A DNA stretch of 64,000 nucleotides from contig NC_064650.1 in NCBI RefSeq assembly GCF_001723175.1, positions 2,170,001 through 2,234,000 of the forward strand, given 5' to 3'. Position numbers and translations under genes: made by a program. Source of the DNA: Penicillium oxalicum. Its lineage: Eukaryota > Ascomycota > Eurotiomycetes > Eurotiales > Aspergillaceae. Below are positions 27,201 to 35,726 of this stretch, in pieces. The notes beneath the pieces are model-generated. The model was not told the origin of the DNA, did not search any database, and saw nothing but the letters and a program-made list of their open reading frames with translations. Within the stretch, counting starts at the first letter, position 1. Every line of letters begins with the position of its first letter.

Positions 27201-28149
27201 TTTCGTGCGGCTGCTAGCAAAAGCCCTAAGTCAATGATCCAGATACGCATTAACCAAGCACGTGTCTGCACGGCACTCGGAATACAGATAAGAAATTGGC
27301 GTATTTGGCATGCTTGTGTCTGTGAGATTTGGCCCCCTCCGTGTCTTGGCAACGCCTGGCCCCTCACTTGTAGTTTAATGCTGATTGCTTTTGATTCTGC
27401 AATGTCCCTGTTGTCTCTTCTTTGGATAGGATCTTCCTCGGGAAAACGTGATGTCATTACTCCTGACAGATGAGATGGCCGAAATGTGGTTTAACACACA
27501 CGCACAGAGAGAGAGAGAAAGATCAGGTTCCAAATGGAGTTAATTCTCAGAGCCTCCAGTATTCCTGATGCTGAGATGGGGATGATCGCAATCTGAAATA
27601 ACTGAGTAACGAAAGGTAGCTGTAACCCACATGGATATTCCCATATCGGTCATATGAGTAGGTCTAGAACTTCCTATCGCATAGAAAATTTGCAGTCGTG
27701 TGAGCGTGGGTATGAGAAATAGCTTTTTGGGGCCTTCATTCCTCGCCCCCAGCCGATCTACTCGACAAATGAAGGCAATTCTAAGTGAGAAAGTTTGGTC
27801 TCTAAGTTTCCAAGGCCAAGTGGAGGATAATTCACGCGGGAAAACGTTCAAGACAAGAGGCTCATAAATACAGACAATGGGGACAAAGTGATATTGGATG
27901 TTACATGACTCAACCACGATATCGTTACAGTACGAAAACTCATAAAACCCCCCAATTAGACCGAAGATCCGTCGAGAGGTTTTTCGAAAATCTTTTCTTC
28001 AAAATCCAAAAGTAGTCTAGTTTTTCCGCCGAAGTATGGACACCTGGAGCTTGCGCAGCATTAAGAAGATGACCACGCCCGCATCGCATCCTCTACTTCC
28101 CGTTCGGTGATTGAATTACCCTGCCTTATGTCTTTAGTCCGTCAATACT
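24235..28149. other. 3.9-kb gene-poor gap inside the cluster border
   Basis: No gene is supported between the coactivator and the AflR-like factor. Open frames at 24521-25132 (minus), 24970-25491 (plus) and 27540-27917 (minus) show no domain, membrane segment or intron pattern. A short A10T7 palindromic tract lies near 26048-26066. In related clusters the coactivator and regulator are close, so the gap may reflect an insertion or lost genes. Confidence 0.45.
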
Positions 28150-29415
28150 ATGTCTTCACCATTGCCGACTGCATCTCCACGAGCCTCGTCCAAATTACGC
28201 AAGTCCTGTGATCTGTGTGCGGCAACCAAGGTCGGGTGCACCAAGGAGAAGCCAAGCTGTGCTCGCTGTGCCAAACGAGATCACCCCTGTGTGTATAGCA
28301 CGGCCAAGCGTGCAGGTCGCACCTCGGGAAGCACTCAAACCAGAGCGCGAAGGGACTCGACGCTGACGAGGACGGCGACGACGACCGCAACCGCGTCGCC
28401 AAGTCCGACATTTACGTCGGCACAGACCAGCGACATCAACAGTCCACCCACGCCTGAAGGTGGCGGTGGACGCTCCCCGGCGCTCGATCTCCAGCGGCAA
28501 TGCTCACCGTATCCCGATATCTTCGGAGCCTTGGGATCATTCGACGAGAGTTGCCTATCATCTCTCCGCGCCAACTCTTTTTCAGATTTAGACGAGCTTT
28601 TCGCATCGGCAACTGAACTTCCACTAGAGCAGCAACTTGATCCAGCCCTCTTCCTTGACTTCACCCTCGACAACACCGGCGCGTGTTCATCATTCCCTGC
28701 AACTGACCCCATCACCCTCCCTACATCGCCCACCTTTGTAGTGCAACCTGGCATCAATGTACCACCGTCGATCAATCTTCTCACTTCAGCCACCTGCCAA
28801 TGCTTGACTCGTGCTCTTGCGCTTCTGGCCGATCTCTCGCCGGGTAACCCGGGGTGCGGCAACGATCCGAGTGCCACCGCCACGCCCGAGCTGCCTGATT
28901 TCGAACAGGTTCTCACCCACAACGAGCAGACCAGTGAGACTGTGCGCCAAATCTTACAATGTGACTGTACCAACGACAGCTATCTTCTCATCACCCTGTC
29001 CCTTGTAGTTTTTCGAGTGATCGCCTGGTATACCGCGGCCACGAGTGCAGCATCAGGCGAAGACCCACTTGAACCTGTCTTGCATGGGCCCTCCTCATTC
29101 GCCGACTGCGTATGCGAGGATGGGCGGCGCATTGCCGTGCAACGCATCCTTTCTAAGCTCGCGGGCGTTCATGCATCCATCGATCTGCTATCACAAAGGC
29201 TACGCCGAATCACCGAGACGTCGGGGGAGCAGCGGCAGCAGCAGCGACAGCAGGATACCTGTGGCCCTGCGGTTCACGCGACCGGCTCCCTTGCAGGAGG
29301 AATCCATGCGTTTTTAAAACCATTCTCGCCCGATTTGGTGAATACGCTGGAAACTGATCTGCGGAAGCGTCTTTGTGACCTCTCGAGGGCTATCGTGGAC
29401 CGCTTGCGGAGGTGA
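28150..29415 (+). CDS. AflR-like Zn2Cys6 transcription factor
   Basis: This is the likely pathway-specific activator. The single-exon gene encodes 421 residues. The zinc cluster is near residues 18-50: SCDLCAATKVGCTKEKPSCA followed by RCAKRDHPCVYS, with six cysteines in the AflR spacing. A Ser/Thr/Pro-rich linker follows, then the C-terminal AflR-type region with VLTHNEQTSETVRQILQCDC and SFADCVCEDGRRIAVQRILS, ending AIVDRLRR. Length and layout match AflR/GedR/MdpE-type regulators. AflR-type factors bind TCG-N5-CGR, and sites of the form TCGGGNNYCGG occur in several promoters of this cluster, though none was noticed directly upstream of this gene. A Gln-rich stretch (QRQQQRQQ) lies near the C-terminus. 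Confidence 0.88.
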   Translation: MSSPLPTASPRASSKLRKSCDLCAATKVGCTKEKPSCARCAKRDHPCVYSTAKRAGRTSGSTQTRARRDSTLTRTATTTATASPSPTFTSAQTSDINSPPTPEGGGGRSPALDLQRQCSPYPDIFGALGSFDESCLSSLRANSFSDLDELFASATELPLEQQLDPALFLDFTLDNTGACSSFPATDPITLPTSPTFVVQPGINVPPSINLLTSATCQCLTRALALLADLSPGNPGCGNDPSATATPELPDFEQVLTHNEQTSETVRQILQCDCTNDSYLLITLSLVVFRVIAWYTAATSAASGEDPLEPVLHGPSSFADCVCEDGRRIAVQRILSKLAGVHASIDLLSQRLRRITETSGEQRQQQRQQDTCGPAVHATGSLAGGIHAFLKPFSPDLVNTLETDLRKRLCDLSRAIVDRLRR

Positions 29416-29469
29416 TCATCCCACTGCACCACATACACAGCCTTGTATGCATTTCCTTACACACCCTTG

Positions 29470-29473
<4 letters not shown>

Positions 29474-29511
<38 letters not shown>
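29474..29511. repeat. (GA)n microsatellite
   Basis: A pure dinucleotide run of GA units lies just downstream of the AflR-like gene and is followed by a G-rich purine tract. It is non-coding and probably variable between strains. Confidence 0.9.
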
Positions 29512-29513
<2 letters not shown>

Positions 29514-29715
29514 GGGGCAGGGGGAGTGACAGAGAGATGGAAGAAGAAAGAAATGAGGGCTTCTTGATCTTGGAGAGGCCGAATAGGAGGCGTCAAATCG
29601 GAACCCGGTCATAAATTTGTTGCACATGCACAGTGATACATTAATTTGATGTTTGTTATCTCCTCGCAAATGCGGAAATGATGCAGCTTGCTTTCATCCA
29701 CCGAGATCCAACTCC

Positions 29716-29733
29716 CCGAACCCCGACACCCGA
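29716..29733 (-). promoter_or_regulatory. Two overlapping TCGGGNNYCGG sites upstream of methyltransferase
   Basis: On the minus strand TCGGGTGTCGG (29733-29723) and TCGGGGTTCGG (29726-29716) overlap by four bases. They lie about 125-140 bp upstream of the methyltransferase start. Both fit the AflR-type TCG-N5-CGR site. This is the only place where the motif was found doubled. Confidence 0.6.
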
Positions 29734-29857
29734 AGCTATTTCCTCTAGAGATCGGTATGAGCGATTCCATGGACAAGGAGGTTTTAAATATGCCATCCAC
29801 AGACAAAATAACACCATCATAGCATGACATCCGTTAATCCCAGAGCACCTCCACACC

Positions 29858-30786
29858 ATGGCGACAGCAACAGTCCCCTTATTGGACTCCAATGACAAGC
29901 TCTTTGACCAAGGCAAGGCCTTCTGGAACAATTACCTCAAAGGCCGGCCGTCCGCCCCCGAAGTCTTCTTCCGGCGCGTCTTCGACTACCATCAATCTCA
30001 TGGAGGCAAATTTGGTACGGTTCACGATGTGGGAGCCGGCAACGGGCCCTACGCACACATCCTTCGCTCTCGATTCCAACATGTCATCATCTCAGACATT
30101 GCACGGGAGAACGTTGTTTTCGCCGAGGATCGCCTCGGCAAAGACGGTTTCACCTACCGTGCGGCCCGAGTCGAAGAGGGCGAAGACATCGCTCCCGGCA
30201 GTGTGGATATGGTCTTCGCGACCAATGTCTTACATTTCTGCGATCAGCCTCTTGCCATGAGCGAGATCGCGCGCCAACTCCGTCCGGGAGGGACATTTGC
30301 CTGCGCGGCCTTTGGAGCGGCTCAATTTATGGATTCACGCGTCCAGGATGTTTACACGCGAATCAACCACTCTGGGGGCCGAGCTCTACTGGCCAAGGCC
30401 GATGATGCGGAGAGACTTGTTGCCGTCATGGCGCGGACGCAAGGTACTTATAATGTGGCCCCGTTAGATAAGGAACTTTTTCTTCCCGGTGCGCAGCGGA
30501 TTCACCTCAACATGGAGAACGGCGGTATTACTGCTCCGTTGCCGCCGGAGGTGCTGGTCAACGAGCCTGTCTACACTGGAGTCGACGATGTTGAAACATT
30601 CGTGCAAGAGGAGGGTGGAGCTTTGTGACTGGGCTGGAAGGGGTGAAAGAACATGTGCTTTCGTTTCCATTTGCGAGGGAAGACCCGTACTTCGGGGCAT
30701 TGTGGCAGGATATGGAAGATATTATTGGAGAAGACGAGGTCAGGGGAACTTGGCCTGCAAAGATCATTCTTGCCACTAGACGATAG
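29858..30786 (+). pseudogene. SAM-dependent methyltransferase with a C-terminal frameshift
   Basis: The class I methyltransferase fold is clear: motif I VHDVGAGNGPYAHIL, an acidic ISDIARENVVFAE strand, VDMVFATNVLHFCD and LRPGGTFACAAFG. In tetrahydroxanthone clusters such an enzyme makes the methyl ester or an aryl ether; the exact role here is inferred. The open frame from ATG 29858 stops at 30628 after 256 residues. The protein evidently continues in a neighbouring frame as WSFVTGLEGVKEHVLSFPFA and ends GTWPAKIILATRR at 30786. A single G seems to be missing in the run at about 30607-30612 (gaggagggtgg). The core fold is retained but about 58 C-terminal residues are out of frame. A sequencing error in a G run is as likely as true inactivation. 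Confidence 0.75.
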
Positions 30787-31016
30787 CTTTTGAATGAATG
30801 CGAAATATAATGGGATACTCAATTTGCAACTTTCAATCACCTGGTCGCATCTCTAAATCTACATGATCAATTTCGAGGCGGACCAGGCCCTACAGTCCTC
30901 ATTCACATTAATAATTAGGACAAATTGGTGACTTTGTAAATTCTAGAGGAAATGAATCCCTCTTTACTATCCCCTGACCACTCTTTATTCGAAACGATTG
31001 CCCTTGAAGCGCACTA

Positions 31017-31107
31017 TCGGGGAATTGCTCATCTGGTATTTCCCCGAATTCAACCCTTTCCGACTCCATTTTGCGCCGACTTCCGGATCGACTGAAAATA
31101 CCCCGAA
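31017..31107. promoter_or_regulatory. Cluster of TCGGGG half sites upstream of SnoaL-like gene A
   Basis: Three half sites occur in 90 bases: TCGGGG at 31017-31022, TTCGGGGAAATA on the minus strand at 31037-31048, and TTCGGGGTATTTT on the minus strand at 31095-31107. The last 13-mer recurs exactly at 47653-47665 in the promoter shared by the questin-oxidase-like and EthD genes. No full TCG-N5-CGG site was found here. Confidence 0.4.
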
Positions 31108-31213
31108 CACCATCAATGTCCCTATAAGATTGAGTATGACATGATATGGCTGGCCCTGCTTTGGATTTTTGACTGGAGAACCGAAAGCACTGAACCAGTT
31201 CATAACCCAACCA

Positions 31214-31243
31214 CCCCCCCCCCCCCCCCCCCCCCCAAAAAAA
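31214..31243. repeat. Poly-C tract (C23) followed by A7
   Basis: An uninterrupted run of 23 cytosines, then seven adenines, ends 16 bases before the start codon of SnoaL-like gene A. Such a homopolymer in a presumed 5' leader is rare and is prone to slippage. Confidence 0.9.
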
Positions 31244-31259
31244 CTCCACTCTTGCCACC

Positions 31260-31767
31260 ATGCCTGCCCCCACCGAAACACAGACCGCGACTCTGAATAA
31301 ATTCATCCAAGGCTGGAAAGGCTGGACGCCGGATGGCTTCCTGGCCAGTTGGTCGGACGACTGCGCCCAAGTGACGCTGCCATTCAGCTCTGGGGTTGCG
31401 CCTCGCACCCGCGCAATCACTGAGAAGCTCTTCCCCAAGTTGATGTCAATTTTGACCAATTTTCAGGTAATGCTAATAGCTCACCCAAATTGCTTCAGGG
31501 AAGTAGCTCACGCGGAAGGCTTACATCTGATTTTAGCTTACGGTACACAACATCATCCATGATCCCGCGGAGAGCAAGGCGGTCATTTATGCCATCACCA
31601 CGGCCGACTCTCCCTTTGGACCTTATAAGAACGAACACGCCTGTTTTATCTGGTTTGATGAAAGTGGCGAGTTTGTAAATCGGATTGAGGAAATGTTTGA
31701 TGGGGTATTTATGAAGAGCTTCTTGCCCAAGTTAGAAGCGTATATCAAGGGACAGGAAGAGGCTTGA
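31260..31767 (+). CDS. SnoaL-like (NTF2-fold) protein A, putative cyclase
   Basis: SnoaL-like proteins of tetrahydroxanthone clusters are implicated in ring closure or isomerisation of reactive intermediates. Exons 31260-31466 and 31537-31767 give 145 residues; the intron has GTAATG, a GCTAAT branch and TTTTAG. Features of the NTF2 fold are LNKFIQGWKGWTPDGFLASW, an exposed sheet with VTLPFSSGVAPRTR, HNIIHDPAESKAVIYAITTA, and a C-terminal helix NRIEEMFDGVFMKSFLPKLE. It has the same exon-1 length (69 codons) and the same intron position as the neighbouring gene B, with conserved VIHDP / IIHDP and AIYA / VIYA segments, so the two are paralogs. They face each other tail to tail. The assignment to a step is inference. 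Confidence 0.75.
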
Positions 31768-32245
31768 GATCAGACACATGTATATATTTCTGACATCAAT
31801 TGAAGGTGAACTGTCATGCTTGCCAAGTTATGTGGTTTTAAAACATGTGTCACACGAACAGAAATTCAAGTATGTAATCAAAATCCTCCAAATTTGCTAC
31901 TTTTTTTTCCTTTCTTGGAAATTATAGACCTTGAGGGCATCAGACTACGTTCCTCAGCACAGTAGTCTAATTAAAGCTCAACGTCCAAGAAAATTCATTG
32001 AGGCTTGAGGTAGTCCTAATTGTCTTTCCTCAGTAACTGATACCTTCCAAGGCTAGGCCTAATTGCCGTTTTTTGAACCCACATCTAATTTGGAAAAGCC
32101 TTGGCTCCGTGGATTCTGGTCAGTGGAATCGGACGCGCCATTTGATGGAACTAAAATTCACTCCTAGATGCAAGATTCCACATTTTCTTTCTTGAAAGGA
32201 CCCAATTGATTTCACTGTAGGAAACTGAAATTTCGAACCCCAGTC
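31768..32245. other. Convergent intergenic spacer between the SnoaL-like paralogs
   Basis: About 480 bases holding the 3' ends of both genes. It is AT-rich with poly-T runs; nothing else is recognised. Confidence 0.5.
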
Positions 32246-32773
32246 TTACTGCCCCAGAGCAGCCACAGCCACAGGCCCCCCATTTTCCTGCAAGTAATTT
32301 CCAAATTTGGGACCAAAATCTTGCAAAAACGCAGTGTCGAGCATCTCCTCCAACCGAGCAACTTTCTCCCCGTCTTCGGTGAACTCCAGGAAAGCCGAGT
32401 ACTCGAGGTTCCAGTCTCCCCACGGAAGCTTTCCCGTAGACGCAGCATATATAGCCGCCTTGTTGCTGTCAGGATCGTGGATGACGTGGTTGATTTGCAG
32501 CTATATTGGTTAAATTCTTTTGGATTCTTTGTTCGAAAGAGCGAACGGGGTTCAGCAGATAAATACCTGATAGGACTTGACTGTGGCAACGAGAGCAGGC
32601 AGAACAATCTCCACTTCTTTCCGTGAACGAACGGGTATGTTCAGGCTGTGGGGGAGAGTGACTTGTTGGAAATCTTCAGAGAAGGTCGAGATCCATTCGT
32701 GAGCGTCCCATTTCTTCCATGCGGAAATGAAACGCTGCAGCGTCGCTGCTTGGGTCGAAGCTGGGGGGTTCAT
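32246..32773 (-). CDS. SnoaL-like (NTF2-fold) protein B, putative cyclase
   Basis: Exons 32773-32567 and 32500-32246 give 153 residues. The N-terminal part (TLQRFISAWKKWDAHEWIST, DFQQVTLPHSLNIPVRSRKE) parallels gene A residue by residue, and the intron interrupts at the same codon, after 69 codons. The second exon carries INHVIHDPDSNKAAIYAAST, LEYSAFLEFTEDGEKVARLE and EMLDTAFLQDFGPKFGNYLQ. The C-terminus differs from A in a longer Gly/Ala-rich end. ATG 32773 is preferred because it matches the start of A (MNPPAS versus MPAPTE). Two diverged copies may control different steps or stereochemistry of xanthone ring formation; that is inference. Its promoter is shared with the SDR gene at 33184. 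Confidence 0.75.
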
Positions 32774-32986
32774 TGAGCCTGATGGAACTTGAATGGTGAA
32801 TGTGGGTTTGTAGAGACAGGTAAATTGCTTGGCTGGGAAGATGATGTATCTTTTCGAAGCTTGGAAATTTCTGAAACCCACTGAGTGTTGTAATGATTAA
32901 TCATTCGTTAGGCAACGCAAGTCAATGACAGGCCACAGCAGGAATTGAAACTTATGGACATTTCTGCTTGGCCGGAGGAATTGAGA

Positions 32987-32996
32987 TCGGGCAATT
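32987..32996 (+). promoter_or_regulatory. TCGGG half site in SnoaL B / SDR divergent promoter
   Basis: The sequence tcgggcaatt lies between the divergent genes, 188 bp upstream of the SDR start. A nearby CCGACAACTCGA (about 33015-33026) would be a TCG-N6-CGG site, one base too long for the consensus. The assignment is weak. Confidence 0.25.
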
Positions 32997-33183
32997 CACG
33001 GGGCATTTCGTAACCCGACAACTCGACGGCGGGCATTCGGAAAGAGAAAATAGCCTTGGCTGGGGATCAAAAAGCTTGTTGCGCCCGCAGACTCAACTTA
33101 CCATTGTGTAAATACGCTAGTGGTGAGAGATTGCCTTTTTAAATCTTCGTTTTTGAATCTTCTCTTCAAACAATCTGAGAAAA

Positions 33184-34034
33184 ATGGGTTCTCTCTCGTA
33201 CATCCCCTATCGTCTCGATGGCAAAGTCGCTCTCGTGACTGGATCCGGCCGCGGCATCGGAGCCGCGATGGCTGTCGAACTAGGCCGATGCGGCGCAAAA
33301 GTCATCGTCAACTACAGCAAGTCTGCTGATTCTGCCAACAAAGTCGTCAATGACATCAAATCTCTGGGGTCTGATGCCGTCGCTCTTCAGGCCGATGTCA
33401 GCCAAGTACCTCAAACCGTCAAGCTTTTCGAGGAAGCCGTCAAGGTGTTCGGCGGTATTGACATTGTGTGCTCCAATGCCGGAGTCGTCTCCTTTGGACA
33501 CCTGAGTGAGGTCACCGAGGAAGAGTTCGATCGCGTCTTCAGTGTAAACACTCGGGGGCAGTTCTTCGTCGCCCGCGAAGCGTACAAGCACTTGAACCAG
33601 AATGGTCGCATCATTCTGATGAGCTCGAACACGGCCGATTCCTTCACAGTGCCGAAGCATTCGCTCTACTCTGCCTCCAAGGCTGCCATCAACACTTTTG
33701 TTCGTTGCCTGGCCAAAGACTGTGGCGATAAGAAGATCACCGTCAATGCGGTTGCGCCCGGCGGCACAGTCACCGATATGTTCCACGAGACAGCCAAGGA
33801 CTATCTGCCCAACGCTGACCAGCTATCCAAGGAGCAAATTTTGGACGTGAGTTTTCTTCTAACCGCGCGATATTACTAAGAGTCTAAGTTATCATGCAGA
33901 TTGTGGCGCATGTCTCGCCTTTGACCCGCTGCGGTTATCCGGTTGATATCGCCAAAGTAGTATGTTTCTTGGCTTCCAACGAGAGCGAATGGGTGAATGG
34001 AAAGGTCCTTGGCATTGATGGTGGTGCTGCTTAG
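33184..34034 (+). CDS. SDR, trihydroxynaphthalene/versicolorin-reductase type (MdpC-like)
   Basis: The enzyme is an NADPH-dependent ketoreductase acting on hydroxy-anthraquinone hydroquinones in the emodin-to-chrysophanol deoxygenation of related clusters. Exons 33184-33846 and 33900-34034 give 265 residues. Visible motifs are the Rossmann [33 protein letters not shown] (NAG), the catalytic Ser region [13 protein letters not shown], and [14 protein letters not shown] with the Tyr-x-x-x-Lys pair. The C-terminus [14 protein letters not shown] is typical of the family. The intron is canonical and only 53 nt. It works in the expected pathway together with the NmrA-like oxidoreductase at 44748 and the dehydratase at 41724. 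Confidence 0.9.
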
Positions 34035-34062
34035 ACAGTCTGATTTCCAGAACATAGCACAT

Positions 34063-34275
34063 TCACTCGAATTTACAAGTGCATGGATTTGGATCTACAC
34101 AGTTTCCGAACATCTTGCTGCGTGGGCATAATGCCAGGTATAGCTTGTTATTATCCACAAATACTAGATACTGGTTCGGGTTGTGGATTTTGTCAGCATG
34201 ATTGAAACTGAACGCACACAGTAAAATTGAAATTGGGATGAGCGAAGCAATAAGTGAAATAATACGCATATTCAT
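34063..34275 (-). CDS. Possible small secreted cysteine-containing peptide
   Basis: A frame starting at ATG 34275 (or 34269) encodes about 70 residues: a hydrophobic signal-like segment (IISLIASLIPISILLCAF), a polar middle part and a C-terminus with four cysteines in the arrangement LCPRSKMFGNCVDPNPCTCK. It lies between the SDR and the thioesterase genes, on the same strand as the latter. No homolog is recognised. The signal peptide plus cysteine spacing is more than expected by chance, but the frame is short and there is no intron to support it. Confidence 0.3.
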   Translation of the reverse strand: MNMRIISLIASLIPISILLCAFSFNHADKIHNPNQYLVFVDNNKLYLALCPRSKMFGNCVDPNPCTCKFE

Positions 34276-34341
34276 TGATAGCCTAGTAGAAAGCTCAAAG
34301 TCTTGATGCAAAGGGACAATACAGCCATTTCGGCAGCGTAG

Positions 34342-35338
34342 TTAAGAAAGAGCAAACCAAGTCTTTGCCCCTTGTCTCACCCGGAATGCCACCTTCCCAT
34401 CCTCAGCCAACTTTCTCAAAACCTCCTCCATAAACGGCTCTAATGCCAGTTTGCGCACCTCCTCATCTACCCGAGTGCCGTGGACTACATCGATAAGCTC
34501 ACTCACTGTCACGCTCGCCAACTGTCTAGTGGAGCACTCCTCCCGGATCCGACCCAGCGCAGCAAGACACTGCTTCTCCCGACGTGTTTTCTGTGCCAGT
34601 TCGGTGGAGATCTTGAGATCGAGGTCAGGAATCACGGCACCGTGGGCGGGATAGCCCCTCTTGCATCCTTGAGCCTGCAGCTTTCGGAGAGTTTCCATGT
34701 AGGTTCCCAGCTGCTCGACGGCGCTTGTGCCGTGGCCAAGAACATTGTCACCCGTGAACATGGCGTTTTCCTCCTCTAGAATAAAGCACATGTGGTCATG
34801 AGAATGACCTGGTCCGTGGATTGCGCGGATGGTCGCCCCTTCAACTCGAAATATTTGACCGTCCTCGATGGGATTTTGGCCCTGCTCAGGCGAGTTCTTG
34901 TAGATACCATCTACCAGGTGAGGATACATCCTGATGAGATCAGGCACGCCACCGGTATGATCCCCGTGCCAGTGGGTTAAAAACACATGGGACAATGAGA
35001 TAGATAAATCCGAAAGTTTTACATTTATCAAATCGGCCCATGCGCGGTAACCCTGTGCGGTGTCGACGAGAAGGCGGTGCTGACCGGTGCCCACGATATA
35101 GGTATTTGTTCCTTGTAGAGTAAACTGAATTGGCAATTAGGTTCGAACGTACAATCACACTCCCGGTCAGTGTGGGGCATACCTTTCCTGCATTCTGGCC
35201 AAGGACTCGAAGTACCCTCGGGCTGAGCTGTTCGATATCCAAAAGTTTGGGTAGTCGTGATTGCTGGGTGACAAGATAGTCATCGAATGCGCAGACGTTC
35301 AGTGTCTTGTTGATTTGGCGGTAGCCTCCTTCGCCCAT
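34342..35338 (-). CDS. Metallo-beta-lactamase-type thioesterase (atrochrysone carboxyl-ACP thioesterase)
   Basis: The protein releases the ACP-bound octaketide from the partner PKS, which lacks its own thioesterase, yielding atrochrysone carboxylic acid. Exons 35338-35183 and 35124-34342 give 312 residues; the intron (GTATGC to TTCAG) joins GQNAGK to FTLQGTNTYIVG. Motifs are the zinc-binding THWHGDHTGG, GPGHSHDHMCFILEE and FTGDNVLGHGTSAVE, followed by TYMETLRKLQAQGCKRGYPA with a further metal histidine context (PAHG). This is the family signature of the ACTE/MdpF/GedB group. The gene is divergent from the PKS gene, with 388 bp between the start codons that contains one TCGGGNNYCGG site. Confidence 0.93.
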
Positions 35339-35424
35339 TTTGTCCTTTGAATGTAATGATCAGGTCTGAGAAGCGCTGTTGACAAGCCAGACCGGAAAAC
35401 CGTCAGATTCATTTGTATATCCCG

Positions 35425-35486
35425 TCGGGGGGTATCGCGGCTGCTCAGCCCGTTCTCCGGGTCCCGACTCGGGGGTCGGGCTATTT
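35425..35486 (+). promoter_or_regulatory. TCGGGGGTCGG site and half sites in the thioesterase/PKS promoter
   Basis: TCGGGGGTCGG at 35469-35479 fits the AflR-type consensus. It sits inside an imperfect inverted repeat, cccgac-N6-gtcggg (35463-35480). Half sites TCGGGGGGTAT (35425-35435) and TCGGGCTATTT (35476-35486) flank it. The full site is 130 bp from the thioesterase start and 247 bp from the PKS start, so one element could drive both. Confidence 0.6.
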
Positions 35487-35726
35487 GTCTCTGCTGTTAA
35501 TCTATTCCATTGGTCGCGAGAACTTCAACATAGATACATGAATGTGGCTCGACTATTTAGCTTGGACATACATGTTGATGTTGCTCCATTATCAATCAGA
35601 TTCATCCACTCTACTTTGAATTTGATCGTGCGCTAGACATTCTCCACTCTTCTGTTATCCTGAGTTTATATCCTTGACTACCCCTTAGGTCCAAGATCAC
35701 AGCTATTCATACAGATCACAAGGGGC

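Noticed and set aside
28335..28973. 212-codon minus-strand frame opposite the AflR-like gene
   Set aside because: It is antisense to a zinc-cluster protein with all six cysteines and has low-complexity Ser/Ala/Val composition.
29474..29511. (GA)n run as a possible CRISPR-like or regulatory array
   Set aside because: It is a simple dinucleotide microsatellite with no spacers; CRISPR arrays are not expected in a fungal nuclear genome.
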